Source: Cyclobacteriaceae bacterium (GTDB lineage Bacteria; Bacteroidota; Bacteroidia; Cytophagales; Cyclobacteriaceae). From it: a stretch of 16,981 nt of DNA. The stretch lies in assembly GCA_015492915.1 (NCBI GenBank), contig WGED01000706.1, positions 1 to 16,981 on the forward strand, written 5' to 3'. Shown here in pieces: positions 6,597 to 14,872 of the stretch. The notes under the pieces are model-generated. The model saw only the letters and a list, made by a program, of their open reading frames with translations. It was not told the origin of the DNA and ran no database searches. How positions within the stretch are numbered: position 1 is the first letter of the stretch; the number at the start of each line of letters is the position of its first letter. The translations under genes and the position numbers were made by a program.

Positions 6597-8426
6597 CTAT
6601 TCCACATGCTCCCAAAACCTGTCCGATACCTTGCCGTCGATTCTGAATACGATTTTTGATAAATAGTCATCCAGTACCTTCTCATCGACCTTCAATTTGC
6701 CGTTGAAGATTTTTTGTAAAGCAGTGCTCAACTCGGCAGCCTCGGATGCCTGAACAGCTACCCCTGCTCCGCAAAGGCCCAGCAGATCCTGCTTCAGATG
6801 ATCGAGGATGACCACCGGTTTGCGGAGATAAAGTGCTTCAGTACCAACGGTGGAGAAGCACGTGATCACGATATCCACCGAATTAATGAGCACGTAAAGA
6901 TCGGTGTCGTTCTCGATGACATAATTCTTGCAGCCTGTTTCTATGGCAATATCACGATAATAGGCCTCGTCCTGCTCTCTGGGGTGCATTTTGAGCACGA
7001 GTAACGTGTAGGGAAAGTCCTTGACCGCTTGGAAAACATCTGCAGCAGCCTGTCTTCTCAGTGATTCATCGCGCTGCGGCTGGGAGGCGAACATAATGAT
7101 ATGCTCTATTCCATCTTTTCCCGCCGTTAACTTATCGAGGATATGCAGGTTGTTCTTCCTGATTTCGTAGAGGTAGTCGGTTCGCGGTTGTCCGATAATA
7201 CCGATCCGCTTTTCTTCCACATTGCCTGTATCGATCAGAAAGTCCTTCCAGAGAGGCCCCCAGGCCAGGAAAGTGTCGGGAAATGCCTGATTTCTCATAT
7301 CATTAGTGGTAAAGCGGTAAGCGGGATGCAGGCGGTGCATGGTGCCGTGTTGCACAGCCAGTGTATGGATTTTATGCCATTTTGCGGCATCGAGGATCAG
7401 TTTATAGTTGGGACTGTACTCATCGATGGTGACGACAACTTTTGCTTGGGAGGCTTTAAAAAATTCCCTGAAAGCGACATACTTGAAAAGGAAAAACAAT
7501 GTACTGCCATGCAGGTTTTTAATTAGGCCGATGATGGTTCTTGTATGAGGATCGGGCCATTTTTCCTGTTCAATATCTCTGTACGCCTTTTGCAGGGCCT
7601 TGTTCAGCTTGCGCAAAGTGAAGAACGGATAGACCTTCAGATACTGAAAGAAATAAACAACCTGGCTGAACAGACTGGGAACAGGGTGGGAGGGTGCTGT
7701 AAGCCCTGCCGAAAAGTCAATTTCACCGGCTTGCCTGAAAGCGGGCAGCAAATACTGATTGATGATGCCCACATCCTTTTGATATTCCTCTTTTTCATAC
7801 AAAGGCCCTAAATAGCTGTTTTCCCATACCGGATCAGGGCTTTGGCCCTTCACTAGTAGTTTGTATTGCTTTGGGCTTTCAATGAAAATGATTTTCCTGC
7901 TCTTCACCTTCCGGTATTGTCCGATTCCTTTCAGCAATCTTATGCATGAGAAAACGGCATATTTTAATACTTCTGTGTAGAGCATCTTTTGCCGGGGCCC
8001 TTTGCCGAAGACCGTATGAATCTTTTTGGAAAGGAGGTCGGAGTGCTCCGGAATTTTTTGATCTGTATAAAAGGTTATTTCTTCATATTTTTCGCTTAGC
8101 TTATTGATAGCTTCAGTTTTGTAGAGCAGGTTTCGCAGCCCGAAATATATCCTGAATTTATGATAGTACCATATTGTGGCTCCTCCGATGGTGAGTATCT
8201 GCGCAATGGTACCGTTTCTGATGGTATGATTACCAAAATTGAGCACCGCTGCCAGTGCTTTTTCATTGATCTCCCTTTTTGCCGTTTCGTCTGCTTCTGG
8301 TAGTAACGTGTCTTTCGAGAATTTGCTATTCGTGGTGAAGAAAGCAACATCGCCGGAATTTCTCAGCAAATCGAGTGCATCTGTTTCCTGCCTTGTGAGC
8401 GGTCGGTCGATGATGACGGCTTTCAT
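6597..8426 (-). CDS. Predicted GT-B-like glycosyltransferase, candidate nonulosonate or CDP-polyol transferase
   Basis: A 609-residue cytoplasmic protein. I use the ATG at 8426 rather than the TTG at 8432, since it sits 8 nt after the aminotransferase gene. The C-terminal half looks like a GT-B sugar-nucleotide transferase of the capsule/teichoic/sialyltransferase-like group. Signatures are DEYSPNYKLI, AVQHGTMHRLHP (about 357-368), FLAWGPLWKDFL (about 386), IGQPRTDYL (about 411), LKMHPREQD (about 478) and CFSTVGTEALYLRKPVVIL (about 523-541). HGT, KMHPxE and ST-x4-E-x4-KPV are shared by TagF-like and KpsS/Kdo-transferase-like enzymes. The first 300 residues have no family I recognise. It is the last gene of the minus operon and faces the CMP-nonulosonate operon, so it may use that CMP-sugar; this is inference. 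A UDP-GlcNAc 2-epimerase-like function is less likely. Confidence 0.7.
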   Translation of the reverse strand: MKAVIIDRPLTRQETDALDLLRNSGDVAFFTTNSKFSKDTLLPEADETAKREINEKALAAVLNFGNHTIRNGTIAQILTIGGATIWYYHKFRIYFGLRNLLYKTEAINKLSEKYEEITFYTDQKIPEHSDLLSKKIHTVFGKGPRQKMLYTEVLKYAVFSCIRLLKGIGQYRKVKSRKIIFIESPKQYKLLVKGQSPDPVWENSYLGPLYEKEEYQKDVGIINQYLLPAFRQAGEIDFSAGLTAPSHPVPSLFSQVVYFFQYLKVYPFFTLRKLNKALQKAYRDIEQEKWPDPHTRTIIGLIKNLHGSTLFFLFKYVAFREFFKASQAKVVVTIDEYSPNYKLILDAAKWHKIHTLAVQHGTMHRLHPAYRFTTNDMRNQAFPDTFLAWGPLWKDFLIDTGNVEEKRIGIIGQPRTDYLYEIRKNNLHILDKLTAGKDGIEHIIMFASQPQRDESLRRQAAADVFQAVKDFPYTLLVLKMHPREQDEAYYRDIAIETGCKNYVIENDTDLYVLINSVDIVITCFSTVGTEALYLRKPVVILDHLKQDLLGLCGAGVAVQASEAAELSTALQKIFNGKLKVDEKVLDDYLSKIVFRIDGKVSDRFWEHVE

Positions 8427-8434
8427 CCGCAAAG

Positions 8435-9562
8435 CTATGATCCGGTTTTTGAGAAAAATGCCTTTACTCCCTCAGCAACGTAATTTATCTCCTCATCCTT
8501 CATTTCCGGAAACAATGGCAGCGACATGATTTTGTCCTGCATTTCTGCCGCGACGGGGAAATCTGCTTTTTTATGGCCGTAATGTTTGTATGCATCAAGG
8601 AAGGGCAGCGCTGTGGGATACTGGATAGCCGTCGGGATGCCTCTTTCCTTTAAAAAAGCCATCAGGTCATTTCTGTGTTTTGTCCTTATGACAAAAAGAT
8701 GAAAAACATGTCTGTAGTTGGGGAGGGTGACAGGAAGGGTTACGGGCTCTTCCTGCAACAGTTTGGAATACCTTCCGGCGATGCTGATCCTTGCATCGGT
8801 CCACATGTCGAGGTGCTTCAGTTTAACGTCGAGGATAGCAGCCTGCAGCCCGTCCATGCGCGAGTTGCGGCCTTCCATGAGGTGGACATGCTTTTTGCCC
8901 GATTGCCCGTGCCGCGAGATCATCCTCGCTATCGTGGCGATCTCATCGTTATCGGTCACCATGCCGCCGGCATCGCCCCAGGCACCGAGGTTCTTACCGG
9001 GGTAGAAACTGAATGCGGCAGCATTGCCGAAGGTGCCCACCCTTTTGCCGCCGATCTCTGCGCCATGGGCCTGGGCACAGTCCTCAAGTACTTTAAGATT
9101 GTATTTTTGTGCTTTTTTCATGATCGCAGGCATGTCGGCGGGATGGCCGTAAAGGTGCACGGGAATGATCGCTTTGGTGTTTTTTGTTATTTTTTCATCG
9201 ATCAGGTCAGGGTTGAGACAATAAGTCCCGGCCTCGATATCAACAAAAACAGGTTTCGCGCCGACGTTCGAGACGGCCTCCGAGGTGGCGATCCACGAGA
9301 TGGCAGGCACGAGCACTTCGTCGCCCGGACCAATCCCCATGGCTTTCAGCAATATTTCCAACGCGTCCGTGCCGTTGCCGCAGGCGATGCAGTGTCTGGC
9401 ACCTGTGAATTTTGCAAAATTATTTTCAAAAGATCTGACGAAGGGGTTGTTTGCGTTGCCTACAAAAGCCGTGGTTGCGATCACCTGCTCCATGGCCTCG
9501 TCAATTTCTGCCTTTATCTCATGATACTGCCGCAACAAGTCAACGAATTTTATATTCATCAT
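8435..9562 (-). CDS. DegT/DnrJ/EryC1 sugar aminotransferase (WbpE-like)
   Basis: A 375-residue PLP-dependent aminotransferase of nucleotide-sugar biosynthesis, transferring an amino group (usually from glutamate) to a keto sugar. The fold-type I features are clear: CGNGTDALEILLKA (61-74) for PLP phosphate binding, LEDCAQAHGAEI (159-170) with Asp161 for the pyridine nitrogen, and FSFYPGKNLGAWGDAGG with Schiff-base Lys190. The length is normal for the family. ATG at 9562 shares a base with the stop of the acetyltransferase gene (TAATG), and ATG 9559 is the alternative. With the neighbouring WbpB-like dehydrogenase and WbpD-like acetyltransferase it fits the 3-amination step of UDP-2,3-diacetamido-2,3-dideoxyglucuronate synthesis. 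The family call is firm; the substrate is inferred from context. Confidence 0.92.
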   Translation of the reverse strand: MMNIKFVDLLRQYHEIKAEIDEAMEQVIATTAFVGNANNPFVRSFENNFAKFTGARHCIACGNGTDALEILLKAMGIGPGDEVLVPAISWIATSEAVSNVGAKPVFVDIEAGTYCLNPDLIDEKITKNTKAIIPVHLYGHPADMPAIMKKAQKYNLKVLEDCAQAHGAEIGGKRVGTFGNAAAFSFYPGKNLGAWGDAGGMVTDNDEIATIARMISRHGQSGKKHVHLMEGRNSRMDGLQAAILDVKLKHLDMWTDARISIAGRYSKLLQEEPVTLPVTLPNYRHVFHLFVIRTKHRNDLMAFLKERGIPTAIQYPTALPFLDAYKHYGHKKADFPVAAEMQDKIMSLPLFPEMKDEEINYVAEGVKAFFSKTGS

Positions 9563-10026
9563 TATTCAATCGGTCTTAAAAATTTTGCGGGATTGCCCGC
9601 ATAAATGCCCGGCCGTGTGATGTCTTTGGTAACCACCGATCCCGCACCGATGACGACATGGTCTGTGATCTTCACCGGCAGGATGGTGGCGTTGGTGCCG
9701 ATGGAAACGTGGTTGCCGATCACGGTCTCGCGCCACTGTGTCTTGTCGCCTCCGGCCGGCCCTCCTTTGGCAAAAGGGTCATTAACGAATTTGGCGCCAT
9801 GAGAAATGAAACAATTATCGCCGATGGTCACCAACTCACAGATAAAAGCATGGGACTGTATTTTGCAGTTTTTACCGATCTTCACGCCTTTTTGTATCTC
9901 GGTGAAAGGTCCCACAAAAGAGTCATCGCCGATCTCGCAACCATAGAGATTGGCAGGTGCCACCACCGTCACGTTTTTGCCGAATTTCACTTCGACGATC
10001 CCTGTCTGTTTCCTTTTGTATTCCAT
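9562..10026 (-). CDS. Left-handed beta-helix N-acetyltransferase (WbpD-like)
   Basis: A 154-residue hexapeptide-repeat acetyltransferase that would N-acetylate the new amino group of a nucleotide sugar using acetyl-CoA. Imperfect hexapeptide turns run through most of the protein: NLYGCEIGDDSFVGPF, VKIGKNCKIQSHAFICEL, VTIGDNCFISHGAKFVND, then after a loop (GPAGGDKTQW) VSIGTNATILPVKITDHVVIGAG, ending VVTKDITRPGIYAGNPAKF. The order and loop placement match WbpD/WlbB-type UDP-3-amino sugar acetyltransferases, and this one is slightly shorter at the N-terminus. It directly abuts the dehydrogenase gene (stop ends at 10027, start at 10026) and overlaps the aminotransferase by one base, so the three are coupled. 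Confidence 0.9.
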   Translation of the reverse strand: MEYKRKQTGIVEVKFGKNVTVVAPANLYGCEIGDDSFVGPFTEIQKGVKIGKNCKIQSHAFICELVTIGDNCFISHGAKFVNDPFAKGGPAGGDKTQWRETVIGNHVSIGTNATILPVKITDHVVIGAGSVVTKDITRPGIYAGNPAKFLRPIE

Positions 10027-11034
10027 TTATTTTCGGATAGCTCTGTAAATTTTATCAATGATCTCTACCGTTTTCAGCCCCTCAAAACCGTTGGTGGCGA
10101 TTTCGCTGCCGTTTTGCAACACATCCACCACGTTGGCGTACACTTTGTCATGGTTCGACATTGAGCCGCGGTATTCGCCGTAGTTGTTTGGCGGGTTGCC
10201 TGGTGGTAAGTCAGTGATCTCAAAATCCTCAAACTGCTGATATTCAAGTTCATTCAGATACTGTCCGCCGATCTTCACGGTACCTTTATCACCAAAAATA
10301 GTGATGGAGCCTTCCATGTTTTTTCGGTAGCTGTTCACGGTGTAATTGATCGTGCCGAGGATGCCGTTGTAAAAGCGGATGGCCACCATACCCGTGTCCT
10401 CAAATTCTATAGTTTCCCGGTGATTAAAATTATGGCTGAAACCCATGGCGTCGCTCACGTCGCCAAAGAAATAGTAGAGCAGATCAATGAAATGGCTGAA
10501 CTGCGTGAAGAGGGTGCCGCCGTCGAGGGTGAGTGTGCCCTTCCAGTCCGAATTTTTGTAATATTCCGGGTTGCGGTTCCAGAAGCAGTTGAGCTGCACG
10601 CTGAAAATATCGCCGAATCTGCCCTCGTTAATGGCCTTTTTGACAGCCTGAACGGGTGGATTGAAGCGATTTTGCTTGACGATGAAAAGCCGTTTGTTCG
10701 ATTGCAGTGCCGCGTTGATCATCTTTTCAGCATCCGCTACAGAAGTGGCCATGGGTTTTTCACATAAAACATGAAACCCTGCCTTCAGTGCCATGATCGT
10801 ATGTTCGGCATGCAATCCGTTGGGTGTGCAAACGGAAATGACATCAATCTCATGCTCTTGTTCCAGCAGGCTTTCAACGTCATCATAGTCGTTGCAGCCG
10901 TATTTTTCCCTGAACAATGCCGTTCTGTCATTCTTAATGTCACACACCGCTGTGAGCGTGCCCAGGAGGTTGATGTGCTCCGCATGCCTTTCGGCAATGC
11001 GCCCGCAGCCTATGATCCCGAATTTGATGTTCAT
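10027..11034 (-). CDS. Gfo/Idh/MocA nucleotide-sugar dehydrogenase (WbpB/WlbA-like)
   Basis: A 335-residue NAD(P)-dependent oxidoreductase. The Rossmann motif is FGIIGCGRIAERH (6-17), and the family EKP motif is in LCEKPMATS (90-98, Lys93). The C-terminal substrate domain carries KQNRFNPPVQ (120-129), CFWNRNPEYYKNSDWKG and DGGTLFTQFSHFIDLL (171-186, with His181). These segments closely resemble WbpB/WlbA, which oxidise C3 of UDP-GlcNAc-uronic acid to give the keto sugar used by WbpE. The start overlaps the stop of the GT4 gene as ATGA (11031-11034). The step is therefore likely UDP-N-acetylglucosaminuronate to its 3-keto form, but WbpA, which would supply the uronate, is absent here, so a related non-uronate substrate is possible. 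Confidence 0.9.
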   Translation of the reverse strand: MNIKFGIIGCGRIAERHAEHINLLGTLTAVCDIKNDRTALFREKYGCNDYDDVESLLEQEHEIDVISVCTPNGLHAEHTIMALKAGFHVLCEKPMATSVADAEKMINAALQSNKRLFIVKQNRFNPPVQAVKKAINEGRFGDIFSVQLNCFWNRNPEYYKNSDWKGTLTLDGGTLFTQFSHFIDLLYYFFGDVSDAMGFSHNFNHRETIEFEDTGMVAIRFYNGILGTINYTVNSYRKNMEGSITIFGDKGTVKIGGQYLNELEYQQFEDFEITDLPPGNPPNNYGEYRGSMSNHDKVYANVVDVLQNGSEIATNGFEGLKTVEIIDKIYRAIRK

Positions 11035-12329
11035 GAATTCAGTTTTTCAAGATATTCAACCAGTTGCCTTGTCAGGTTTTTCCTCGAATATTTCTCCAGG
11101 TTCACGGGGTTTACTTCCAGTTTGCCTGACTTGTAACGGTCGTAATAATCCAGAATATGTTTTTTCAGCTTTGTTCTGTCCTCAAAGTCCGAAATTACAC
11201 CTGTATGGGTTTCTTTCAAAATTTTCGCAAGATCACCGTCTTCGGGGCCGATGGCCAGGACGGGTCTTTTCGAGGCCATATACTCGAACACCTTGCCCGT
11301 CACCATGCCTTTGGCGTCGCCCGTCTGGTTGACCGTGAGCAGCAGCACCTGCGAGCTTCGCTGGATATTCACCGCTTTCTCATGCGATACCGGTTCGGAC
11401 ATCTTCACGAAGATCATCAGGCCCTTGGCGTCAATAGCATCCAGCACCGTTTTGTCTGTCTTGCCGGTCAGGCGCAACTCGAAGTCATTGCGGAAATCTT
11501 CATTTTCCCTGATCAGTTCTTTTAAAACATCCCACAGTGCCTCGGGGTTGCGGTTGGCCATGAAGGTGCCGATATGGGAAATCGTGAATTTTTCATCAAG
11601 CCTGACAGAGGTATCCGGAATGTCGCTCTCATCATAGCCGTTGGTGATGACCGTGATCTTGCAGTTTGCCTTTTCGAACAGCTTTTTTCTGTTGAATTCG
11701 CTTACGCTGATGACCAGATCAGCGTAGAGCAGCACGATGCGCTCCAGTTCGCGGTGTTTTTTGTCTGCAGCCTTAGTAAGTTTTAACTGGTCGTAATAAT
11801 CAATGTCTGTCCATGGGTCACGAAAATCCGCGACCCATTTGATGTCGAGATCCTGCTTCAGTTTCAGTCCGATCAGGTGCATGCTGTGCGGCGGTCCGGT
11901 AGTAATCACTGTATGGATCCCATGAGTTTTAAGGTATTTTTTCAGATACCGTACAGAGGGCCTTACCCATAGGGCGCGCGCATCGGGGATGAAGAGGTTG
12001 CTGCGGATGCGGTTGGCCATATCCTCCACGACAGGATTCGATTTTTTCGATGAAGCGAAGGCAGCCCCCTGCGCTTCACCTTTCTTTTTGCCCGTTATTT
12101 TGTTGTAAATCCCATAAGGCTCGATGATGGGCCTGCGCACTACCGTTATACCCTCAGGCACATCCTTGAGCAGTGACTCGTCGTAGGCGGGAGCTGTCTG
12201 TTTTTCGGGGGTATAAACGACAGGTTCCCAGCCGAATTCCGGAAGGTATTTCACGAACTTCAGCCAGCGCTGCACACCGCCACCGCCGCTGGGCGGCCAG
12301 TAATAAGTGATAATGAGTACCTTGTTCAT
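11031..12329 (-). CDS. Glycosyltransferase family 4
   Basis: A 432-residue GT-B retaining glycosyltransferase that would add a sugar from a nucleotide donor to a glycan or lipid-linked acceptor on the cytoplasmic face. The N-terminus (ITYYWPPSGGGGVQRWLKF) is the glycine-rich acceptor-side loop typical of this group. VITTGPPHSMHLIGL, WVADFRDPWTD and LVISVSEFNRKKLFEK are mid-domain landmarks. The C-terminal donor site is TGKVFEYMASKRPVLAIGPE, with the conserved E-x-M-A element. One base separates it from the YfhO gene stop. An AGGAGG lies 8 nt before the ATG, but it is also the Glu-Glu codons of the upstream gene, so its role as a ribosome-binding site may be incidental. The donor and acceptor cannot be read from sequence. 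Confidence 0.9.
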   Translation of the reverse strand: MNKVLIITYYWPPSGGGGVQRWLKFVKYLPEFGWEPVVYTPEKQTAPAYDESLLKDVPEGITVVRRPIIEPYGIYNKITGKKKGEAQGAAFASSKKSNPVVEDMANRIRSNLFIPDARALWVRPSVRYLKKYLKTHGIHTVITTGPPHSMHLIGLKLKQDLDIKWVADFRDPWTDIDYYDQLKLTKAADKKHRELERIVLLYADLVISVSEFNRKKLFEKANCKITVITNGYDESDIPDTSVRLDEKFTISHIGTFMANRNPEALWDVLKELIRENEDFRNDFELRLTGKTDKTVLDAIDAKGLMIFVKMSEPVSHEKAVNIQRSSQVLLLTVNQTGDAKGMVTGKVFEYMASKRPVLAIGPEDGDLAKILKETHTGVISDFEDRTKLKKHILDYYDRYKSGKLEVNPVNLEKYSRKNLTRQLVEYLEKLNS

Positions 12330-12330
12330 A

Positions 12331-14766
12331 TCAGGCCTCCTCGGGGTCAGTCGCCTCGTTCTGTTTCAAAATTATGAAAATCCCATAGCCCAGCACGATA
12401 ATAAGCAGGATGGAAGAGATCCACATAATCGTATTGCCAAGGTAGTATGACCTGGGAGCAAAGACGAATTCAATGGTATGCTTGCCGGGCGACAACTCCA
12501 GCGCCCTCAGCAAATAATTGACTCTCAGTATGTTCACCTCCTTTCCGTCCACCGTGGCCGTCCATCCTTTCGGATAATAGATTTCCGAAAATACAGCCAG
12601 CGACGGCGCGCTTGTCTCCGCTTCGTAGATGAGATGATTCGGTTCATAGCTCGTCATGCGCACCTGCGCCGCAGAATCAGCTTGGATATTACCAACCCGG
12701 AATTTGCTTACATCCAGCACTGCAGTACGATCAAGATTGACCGTGCCGATCTTTTCGATCTCCTCATCAGGGGAATTTACTTTTTCAATATTTTCCACAA
12801 ACCATGCGGTGCCGTTGGCATAAGGGTTTTTCAATACGGATTCGGCCTGCATGCCGGCCATGACGTATCTGGCATTAAGCATGCTCAGCACTTTGGTATT
12901 TTCGGCGTTCAGGCCTCTGTCCGTCATGATCTGCTGTATCTCTTTGGTCAGATGTCGCGAGATCACATCCTGATACCGCCTGATTTTGGCGCCGTGATAA
13001 CCACCGATGGATTTATGATAATATGACGTCCTCGCTTCGTTAAAGGGGTTTTGAAGATTCAGGACCCGATATCCTAACGACTTGTCCTGAAGGATCTTTT
13101 CATCTGCCGGTGTTTTGACGAATATGGTCGGAGCACTTTTTTTCACATACACCGCATCATTGAGATATCTGGAGTCCACAAGGCTGAGATCGAGGAGCAC
13201 CAAAGCACCAATGATGATCGAAAAGGTAGTGATACCAATGGTCTTTCTTTTGTAAAAAAACAAGGCCCCAAATGCAGCTACAACATAAAAAATGCTTCTG
13301 AACACATCGGAACGAATCACATCTTTCCTGTCGCTGTGAATAGCATTGGCCAGCACATTTTGCATCCCCTCGGGATAGGGAGGATCGGTGACGAGCAGCG
13401 CCAGCAAGGCCGTGCCGATGGTAATACCCGTGGCAATAAACACCTTTTTCTGTACGTCTTTGGTCCATCCTGTTTCGATCAGTTTTTCCAGCCCTAAAAA
13501 TCCCATGAGCGGGATAAGCGTGAGTGCCAGAATAATGACCATGGTCACAGCCCTGAATTTGTTGTACCCCGGGAAAAGGTCGAACATTAGATTGTTGAAG
13601 ACAGGGAAGTTTTTGCCCCAGCTCAGCATCACCGACAGGATGATGATCGTGAGCATCCAGTACTTGTCTTTTTTGTCTATGAAAAACAGGGATAAAACGA
13701 ACAGGAAAATGATGACGGCCCCTGCATAGGCAGGCCCTGCCGTACCCGGCTGATCGCCCCAGTAACCGAGATAAGCTGCTTCCGCCTGTTTGATCTCATT
13801 GCGTGGGCGATTGGCGTTTTTTAGTATTTTACCAAGCTCCGAATCCTTGCCTGCATACACGCCCGACGCCCCGCCGTAGAGGTGTGGGATGAACAGGGTC
13901 ATGGATTCCCACTTACCGCTGCTCCATTGAAAAGCATAATCCCTGTCGAGGCCTGCCTTGCTTTCGGCAGGGGTGCTCGTCAGTTCCGATTTGCCCCGGA
14001 TGGAATATTTGCCATATTCCCATGTGGTCCACAGCTTGCCCAAGTTGGTGCCCACTGCAAGCAATCCTGCAATAGCCAGCAAAGCTACTTTCTTCGAAAG
14101 GCCCCTGTCTTTTTCTTTCTGTTCAAAATATAATTCGGAAATGCCGTAGATCATCAGCATGATGAAGAGGTAATATGTGATCTGCAAATGGCTGGCGTTA
14201 AGTTCGAGTGCGAGCGCAAATGCTGTCAGGATAAAGCCTGAAAGGTATTTCCTGGTAAAAACAAGTCTGACACCCGCCAGAACCAGCGGCATATAGGCGA
14301 TGGCTCTGATCTTCCACATATGACCTGCCTGTATACTGATCACAAAAAAGGTGCTGAGCCCAAAGGCCATAGCGCCTCCGATGGCGAGCCATGGCCGCAC
14401 GCCGAATGTGAGAAGCAGGATATAGAAGGTGAGAAAAGCGAGGAAATTTTCGCCGATAGGACGCGGAAGGAAAAGCAACAGCACTTTCTGAGCAGATTGC
14501 ACGATGGTCGCTCCGCTCCAGTTAAGGCTGATCAGGTAGGCGGGCATACCGCTGAACATCGAATTGGTCCAGAGCGCCTCCTTACCGGTCTTTTCGCGAT
14601 AATCCTTGATCTCTTTCGATGCGCCGACGCCCATGTTGATATCGTGCTGATTCATCACCTTGCCCTCGAAGATGATGGGGCGGTACAAAAATATGCTGAT
14701 GGCGAGAAACACGATGACAGCGATGATGTGGGGGAGCGCTTTCCCCAAAAAGGAGTTTCCGTTCAT
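12331..14766 (-). CDS. YfhO-family multi-spanning membrane protein
   Basis: An 811-residue integral membrane protein of the YfhO family, a GT-C-like group that includes predicted lipid-linked-sugar glycosyltransferases acting outside the cytoplasmic membrane. A first helix (about 11-29) is followed by an extracytoplasmic loop with NQHDINMG and SMFSGMPAY. Many further helices lie between about residues 103 and 530. A soluble domain of roughly 240 residues follows, then a last helix near 778-800 and an acidic tail. EIYYPKGWTATVDGKEV and YLLRALELSPGKHTIEF in the soluble domain are family hallmarks. The acidic DIN in the first loop sits where GT-C enzymes hold their catalytic acid. It is the first gene of the minus-strand glycan operon, so it may glycosylate the product outside the membrane; that role is inferred. 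Confidence 0.88.
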   Translation of the reverse strand: MNGNSFLGKALPHIIAVIVFLAISIFLYRPIIFEGKVMNQHDINMGVGASKEIKDYREKTGKEALWTNSMFSGMPAYLISLNWSGATIVQSAQKVLLLFLPRPIGENFLAFLTFYILLLTFGVRPWLAIGGAMAFGLSTFFVISIQAGHMWKIRAIAYMPLVLAGVRLVFTRKYLSGFILTAFALALELNASHLQITYYLFIMLMIYGISELYFEQKEKDRGLSKKVALLAIAGLLAVGTNLGKLWTTWEYGKYSIRGKSELTSTPAESKAGLDRDYAFQWSSGKWESMTLFIPHLYGGASGVYAGKDSELGKILKNANRPRNEIKQAEAAYLGYWGDQPGTAGPAYAGAVIIFLFVLSLFFIDKKDKYWMLTIIILSVMLSWGKNFPVFNNLMFDLFPGYNKFRAVTMVIILALTLIPLMGFLGLEKLIETGWTKDVQKKVFIATGITIGTALLALLVTDPPYPEGMQNVLANAIHSDRKDVIRSDVFRSIFYVVAAFGALFFYKRKTIGITTFSIIIGALVLLDLSLVDSRYLNDAVYVKKSAPTIFVKTPADEKILQDKSLGYRVLNLQNPFNEARTSYYHKSIGGYHGAKIRRYQDVISRHLTKEIQQIMTDRGLNAENTKVLSMLNARYVMAGMQAESVLKNPYANGTAWFVENIEKVNSPDEEIEKIGTVNLDRTAVLDVSKFRVGNIQADSAAQVRMTSYEPNHLIYEAETSAPSLAVFSEIYYPKGWTATVDGKEVNILRVNYLLRALELSPGKHTIEFVFAPRSYYLGNTIMWISSILLIIVLGYGIFIILKQNEATDPEEA

Positions 14767-14791
14767 TTTGCCGATGAATTATTGATGATGG

Positions 14792-14799
14792 CAAAACTA
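14792..14799 (-). promoter_or_regulatory. Putative -7 element of the minus-strand glycan operon (TAGTTTTG)
   Basis: Read on the minus strand, TAGTTTTG matches TAnnTTTG and lies 25 bp before the YfhO start codon at 14766. No clear TTG/TTTG was found at the expected distance upstream, so confidence is limited. The rest of the 106-bp gap down to the kinase gene shows only short AT-rich inverted repeats. Confidence 0.35.
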
Positions 14800-14872
14800 A
14801 TTAATATTCGTTTGAGTTGAGGGGATTTATAAGGATATTATTCATGACACACTATGAAAAATGATCAATTTC

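Noticed and set aside
8427..8432. TTG start for the GT-B-like transferase
   Set aside because: An ATG two codons later (8426) is the more likely start and leaves an ordinary 8-nt gap to the upstream gene.
8675..9604. 309-codon plus-strand open frame
   Set aside because: It is antisense to the aminotransferase and the end of the acetyltransferase gene; low stop frequency there follows from the higher GC content and codon structure of the real genes.
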